The notes beneath the pieces were generated by a model. The model searched no databases. It saw nothing but the letters and a program-made list of their open reading frames with translations, and was not told the origin of the DNA. This document shows, one piece after another, positions 60,364 to 64,000 of a DNA stretch of 64,000 nt. Origin of the DNA: an uncultured Nostoc sp. (GTDB lineage Bacteria; Cyanobacteriota; Cyanobacteriia; Cyanobacteriales; Nostocaceae); NCBI RefSeq assembly GCF_937863485.1, contig NZ_CALMFY010000113.1, forward strand, positions 129,860-193,859. Reading direction: 5' to 3'. Position 1 is the stretch's first letter. The number at the start of each line of letters is the position of its first letter. The translations under genes were made by a program, and so were the position numbers.

Positions 60364-61169
60364 AAATAGCCGTTATGTCATGTATTCATGGTAATTACGA
60401 AGCCTTGGATGCTGTATTACTAGATATTGACCAACACTCATGCGAAAAAATCTTTTGTGTTGGCGATTTAGTAGGATATGGGCCGCATCCTAATGCAGTA
60501 GTTGCCCAAATTCGTGCTTTAGATATTCCCACCTGCGCTGGCTGTTGGGATGAAGATATTGTAGAAGGATTGAACGCTTGTGATTGCAGTTATCCCTCGT
60601 TATTGGTAGAAAAAAGAGGTCAACAGGCTCACAAGTGGACTAATAAAGAAATTTACCGAGAAAACCGCGAATTTTTAGCTAAATTACCCCACAGTCTCAA
60701 AGAGGGAAATTTGGCTTTTGTTCACGGTAGTCCTCATAGCAACCATGAATATTTACTACCTCAACTCGACGCCTTTGTAGCATTAGAGTGGGTAATTTCC
60801 ACAGATTCGGATGTACTTTTTTGTGGACATACTCATGTACCTTATACCCGGACTCTTGATGCAGGTCAGCTGCAAGTTCGTGTTGCTAGAGGAGAAAAGA
60901 TACGAGAACTTAGCTTTACATCTCCTCTAAAGCGGATTGTGAATGTGGGTTCTGTGGGAGAACCCCGACATGGACGACCGAATGCTACTTATGTGATTTA
61001 TGACACAGATGTTCAAGAAGTCAAATTGCGGGAAGTGCCTTACGACTATCAGAAAACTTGTGCAGCAATTCTAGAGAAAGGTTTGCCTGCAATTTTTGCT
61101 TGGCGTTTAGCGCATGGGTTGGAGTATGCAGAACGGGCGGATGATCCGACTCATGTGTGTACAAGGTAA
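60360..61169 (+). CDS. Metallophosphoesterase-fold protein with altered metal ligands
   Basis: 269 aa from GTG 60360, overlapping the stop of the CobW-like gene. It has the calcineurin-like fold: MSCIHGNYEALDAVLLDIDQ, FCVGDLVGYGPHPNAVV, AGCWDEDIV, FVHGSPHSNHEYL and LFCGHTHVPYTRTL. In ordinary family members the first motif is SDIHGN and the third GNHD; here the Asp reads Cys and the Asn reads Cys. Catalysis may be altered or lost, and metal binding changed. The GTGA overlap indicates coupling with the upstream GTPase. Confidence 0.88.
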   Translation: MKIAVMSCIHGNYEALDAVLLDIDQHSCEKIFCVGDLVGYGPHPNAVVAQIRALDIPTCAGCWDEDIVEGLNACDCSYPSLLVEKRGQQAHKWTNKEIYRENREFLAKLPHSLKEGNLAFVHGSPHSNHEYLLPQLDAFVALEWVISTDSDVLFCGHTHVPYTRTLDAGQLQVRVARGEKIRELSFTSPLKRIVNVGSVGEPRHGRPNATYVIYDTDVQEVKLREVPYDYQKTCAAILEKGLPAIFAWRLAHGLEYAERADDPTHVCTR

Positions 61170-61312
61170 TTTATCTTCCCTCTTCCTCTGCGTTCCTACC
61201 CTGCGGGTTCCGCCTTCGCGGTATGCGCTTTCCTTTGCGTCCCTCTGCATTTAAAAACACTTAAACCTGAAGGTGTACAACACCAGTAGTAGTCTAAAAT
61301 CCAAAATAAGTA

Positions 61313-62083
61313 TGAATAAATGGGCTATTTTAAGCGGAATTGAAGGTAATTTGGCAGCTTATGAAGCTGTGATCGAAGATATATAAGCGTCAAGGTAATA
61401 ACGTAGAAGCTTTGTATATTTTGGGCGACTTGGTGGGACCAAGACCAGAAGCCGAGAAGTTGGTAGAACGAGTACTTAGTCCATGTCGTGGAGAATTAGA
61501 ACCCCTGATTTGTAAAGGTTGGTGGGAAGAACAGTGTTTGATTTTGCATGGTTTAGGCCCTACTGGAGACGCAGCTGAATTAATAGCAAAATATGAGGGC
61601 GACACTGTTAAGATGCTATGGGAGTGTGTTTCTCGTAAGACAGTACAATGGTTGCGATCGCTCGATTTTGGTTTTTTTGAATTGGATTGTTTGTTAATTC
61701 ACGGTTCAACGGTAGGTGTGGGCGAGGAACTGACCCCCGAAACTCCCCCAATCCAAATGCTTGATAGACTGTCGCGGATGCAAGCAAATAATATGTTTTG
61801 TGGACGCTCTGGTTTAACTTTTCAGTATCAAATGCAAACTGGTTCTATTACTACTGAACTTAGCACTCTTGATAACCAAGTGTTCCCTCAAATAGTTACT
61901 GTTTCCCCGCGTCAAGTAATTGGAGTGGGGAATGTGGGACGCACAGCAGGTCAAGCTACCTATACTTTTTACAACCCCGGTACAAACCAAGTGGAATTCA
62001 AGACTGTATATTACGGAAATAGTAAGGGATTTCAAAGCAAGCACAAGTCTATAAAATCCAAATCAAGAATATTTCATTCCTAA
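61313..62083 (+). pseudogene. Second metallophosphoesterase-fold gene, frameshifted
   Basis: The main open part (from about 61412) encodes YILGDLVGPRPEAEKLVERV, KGWWEEQCLILHGLGPTGDA, LLIHGSTVGVGEELTPETPP and a GVGNVGRTAGQATYTFYN end. A family-typical N-terminal segment (WAILSGIEGNLAAYEAVIED) is readable at 61321-61380 in another frame. The ATG at 61313 and the main frame coincide, so a deletion near 61318 and an insertion near 61385 seem likely. The active-site motifs are degenerate: SDIHGN reads SGIEGN, GNHD reads GWWE, and GHTH reads GRSG. Confidence 0.8.
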
Positions 62084-62112
62084 ATTTAACAACACTGATA
62101 ATTAATTTAAAT

Positions 62113-62202
62113 ATGAATAACTGCCCTTGCTGTAATGAAAAACTACTGCGTCATGTTCGCAGTAGTAAAATTTACTGGTTTTGTCTCGATTGTCGGCAAT
62201 AA
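62113..62202 (+). CDS. Tiny zinc-ribbon-like protein (29 aa), possibly truncated
   Basis: MNNCPCCNEKLLRHVRSSKI, then YWFCLDCRQ: two CxxC-type pairs (CPCC, CLDC) forming a small zinc ribbon. The TAA at 62200-62202 is followed in frame by sequence (MPDMSSVVDHKSLSARVLSA) that ends at TAG 62275-62277. I recall longer cyanobacterial relatives that read 'QEMP' here, so Glu-to-stop truncation is possible. It lies 29 nt after the frameshifted phosphoesterase gene. Confidence 0.55.
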   Translation: MNNCPCCNEKLLRHVRSSKIYWFCLDCRQ

Positions 62203-62277
62203 ATGCCAGATATGAGTTCGGTAGTTGATCATAAATCCCTATCTGCCAGAGTATTATCAGCAAAAATCAGAAGGTAG

Positions 62278-63453
62278 GCGACAAGCCTGACGGCATAACT
62301 TTGCTTACCGCATTGTCTCAAAAAAATCATTATCAATAATTTTGGCACAGTGCAACCATCCTAAAAAGATGGTTAGACAACAGCACCCGCATCGCGATCG
62401 CTTTTCTGGTGGCAAATTGAACATTATAGACAGATCCAGGGCAAACGCATCTAAATTACTCTTGATCACAAGCAAGGTTAAGAACCAACGAGAAATGTTG
62501 ATTTTATCGTTTGATTTATTTTCCCCTACTCAAAGTGATGTCTACGACGGGCTATGACCAGAAACAAAAAGGTACAAGCCCCTAAATTTATTTATGGAAA
62601 ATAAAAAAAATGTATTTCGAGATACGTAGTACAAGAAATACTACGTCAGTTGACTCAGAGCAACTAAATTTATTTATGGGGTTCAAAATGTTTGAATGAG
62701 TGACTTTTGAATGAGTGACTTTTGACTTCCCCGAACGCAAGAGCGTCCCGTAGGGAAGGGGCTGACGCTCTCTTCCGAGAGGCTGCGCCAACGCTATCGG
62801 CGTCGCTAAACTTGTGTCAATAAGCAGGGATTAATGCGACTAATTTAGAACCTATTGAGAATAAAATCCTTTTGTTGACATGATACGTTTGCCCTACCCT
62901 ACAGCCTTAGCAGCATCGTTTGCAACTCCCCAAGTTGTTGCAACACCTATACTAACTACTGCAATCCGAACAAGAGTGTTAAACTTGTAGCTAAAAATGT
63001 TGTTCAGCATAAAAAAATTACATATGCAATTAGACAATTGAGATTTTGCCTTAGCCTCATAAGGTCTAGCTAAGTTTATTAATCAATCGTCTGAAACTTT
63101 TACGAGCGGATTTTAACATTAGTTATAAAATCAACACAATATTTATAATTCCAGATGATATAATCTTTATATAAATAAAAGTTATTGTGTTTCTCGTTCA
63201 TTTGTGGTAGGAATAAGGAGTTATTTGAAATAGTAATTCATCGTCTAATCCCTGACTTTCTCAAATTGGCATAATGAAGGATAGTATTTTTTAATTTTTT
63301 CCTTTAAAAAATCTTTAAATTAAATAATAATAGAAATATAAAAATTAATAAAAAAACTTTTTACCATATCTAAATAGTTGAATAAAGTGTGTAGAAATGG
63401 AAAATTATATTCAATTCCAGTTACTTGTCAACTCAGGAATTAAAGTAACAAAA
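62278..63453. other. Gene-free region at the right end
   Basis: About 1.2 kb. It includes a copy of the dispersed CGACGGGCT element (62538), two direct repeats of CTAAATTTATTTATGG (62582, 62667), a GAGTGACTTTTGAAT tandem pair (about 62695) and a Nostoc-type block (62730-62810) with a GAGCGTC/GACGCTC inverted pair. The last ~400 bp are very AT-rich and probably hold the promoter of the TPR gene. Confidence 0.6.
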
Positions 63454-64000
63454 ATGCTGAAAAGCAAGAATCTACTGGGAGTAGCTATTATCTGCTTGTG
63501 TTTGAATAATGCTAATACTGTTTTTGGTAAAGATGTTGGCGTTGTTTTATCAAAAATTACTGGCTCAAATCAAGCAGCAGTTCCTCAGAAAAAAAATGCA
63601 GTTGCTAACTTTAAGCAAGGAACCAATCTCTACAAAAAAGGAGATTTAAAAGGAGCAGAAGCGGCTTTTCGCAAAGCAATTGAACAAGAACCCAACTTTG
63701 CACAAGCTTATATTGCTTTGGCAAATACTCTCAACGATCAAGGTAAACCACAACAAGCGATCGCACAATACAATAAAGCCATCAGCTTCGATCCTAAAGA
63801 CTCTGGAGCCTACTTGAATTTGGGTTTGACTTTAGCAAAACTGAATCAGTTAGAAGCTGCGATCGCCCAATATAAGAAAGCCCTCAGTCTTGATCCCAAC
63901 TATGCAGACGCTCACTATAACTTAGGAAATGCTCTCTACGCTCAAGGAAAGCCAGCAGAAGCAGTCGCCGAATATACAGCAACCATCCGCCTCGATCCAA
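63454..64000 (+). CDS. Secreted TPR protein, incomplete at window end
   Basis: At least 182 codons, running off the right edge. ATG 63454 gives a signal peptide (KNLLGVAIICLCLNNANTVF); an in-frame ATG at 63397 would add 19 residues without benefit. From residue ~55 there are TPR units: FKQGTNLYKKGDLKGAEAAF, AYIALANTLNDQGKPQQAIA, AYLNLGLTLAKLNQLEAAIA, and HYNLGNALYAQGKPAEAVAE. Probably an exported or periplasmic scaffold protein. The full length cannot be determined here. Confidence 0.9.
   Translation, partial: MLKSKNLLGVAIICLCLNNANTVFGKDVGVVLSKITGSNQAAVPQKKNAVANFKQGTNLYKKGDLKGAEAAFRKAIEQEPNFAQAYIALANTLNDQGKPQQAIAQYNKAISFDPKDSGAYLNLGLTLAKLNQLEAAIAQYKKALSLDPNYADAHYNLGNALYAQGKPAEAVAEYTATIRLDP

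Noticed and set aside
62342-62791. ORFs of 67-71 codons near 62.4-62.8 kb
   Set aside because: They run through dispersed repeats (GACTTTTGA and GTAGGGAAGGGGCTGACG) and have no family features.
1-64000. Amber codon reassignment or general suppression
   Set aside because: TAG also serves as a normal stop of intact genes here, for example at 12682-12684 and 29664-29666, so the interrupted genes are better explained as mutations or errors.

Overview
The window looks like chromosomal DNA of a filamentous, probably heterocyst-forming cyanobacterium (Nostocales, Nostoc-like). The grounds are the very frequent GCGATCGC (HIP1) octamers, 7-bp short tandem repeats (TTTTGAC and TTTTAGA types), dispersed palindromic elements, and cyanobacterial genes such as homogentisate phytyltransferase, ferredoxin-sulfite reductase, a fibrillin/PAP protein, YlqD and DUF4359. 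The species cannot be fixed from the sequence alone.

Layout. 0-22 kb is mostly housekeeping: a DUF92/VTE6-type kinase, rsmE, ferredoxin-sulfite reductase, a tandem pair of ADP-ribosylglycohydrolases homogenised by recent gene conversion, tRNA-Arg, the pyruvate dehydrogenase E2 subunit and an acyl-CoA/acyl-ACP ligase. It also holds a frameshifted VIT/VWA protein and an amber-interrupted beta-barrel gene. 22.6-23.9 kb is a gene-free, repeat-rich stretch that leads into the most striking locus.

23.9-31.2 kb is a compact five-gene operon: a trypsin-co-occurring domain protein, a trypsin-like protease, a P-loop/STAND ATPase, a large STAND-TPR ATPase and a radical SAM/SPASM peptide-modifying enzyme. 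Gaps are small, and the last two genes overlap. It resembles an NTP-dependent biological conflict or signalling system joined to RiPP-type chemistry, and is my main candidate for something poorly described.

31-43 kb is accessory DNA: an MFS transporter, two Uma2 nucleases plus a Uma2 remnant, RecQ, a HigBA toxin-antitoxin pair, an orphan eCIS-type (DUF4157) protein with an HNH-like tail, and two AAA-like ATPases. 43.9-45 kb is packed with inverted-repeat elements and an eleven-unit 21-bp minisatellite. 45-58.7 kb returns to metabolism: a GH13 enzyme, a phosphoribulokinase-like protein, a divergent ACP-like protein, RadC, an SDR, a lipase, tRNA-His, siroheme synthesis (chelatase plus CobA), fibrillin and homogentisate phytyltransferase.

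58.8-62.3 kb looks like a decaying zinc-homeostasis island: a PEP-CTERM remnant, a MITE-like element, the tail of a cysteinyl-tRNA synthetase, a Zur-box-like palindrome, a CobW-like GTPase broken by an amber codon, two metallophosphoesterase-fold genes (one broken) and a tiny zinc-ribbon ORF. The window ends inside a secreted TPR protein.

Functional links: the DUF92/VTE6 kinase and Hpt could both serve tocopherol synthesis. The siroheme genes supply the cofactor for the ferredoxin-sulfite reductase. No CRISPR array, rRNA or complete insertion sequence was seen.
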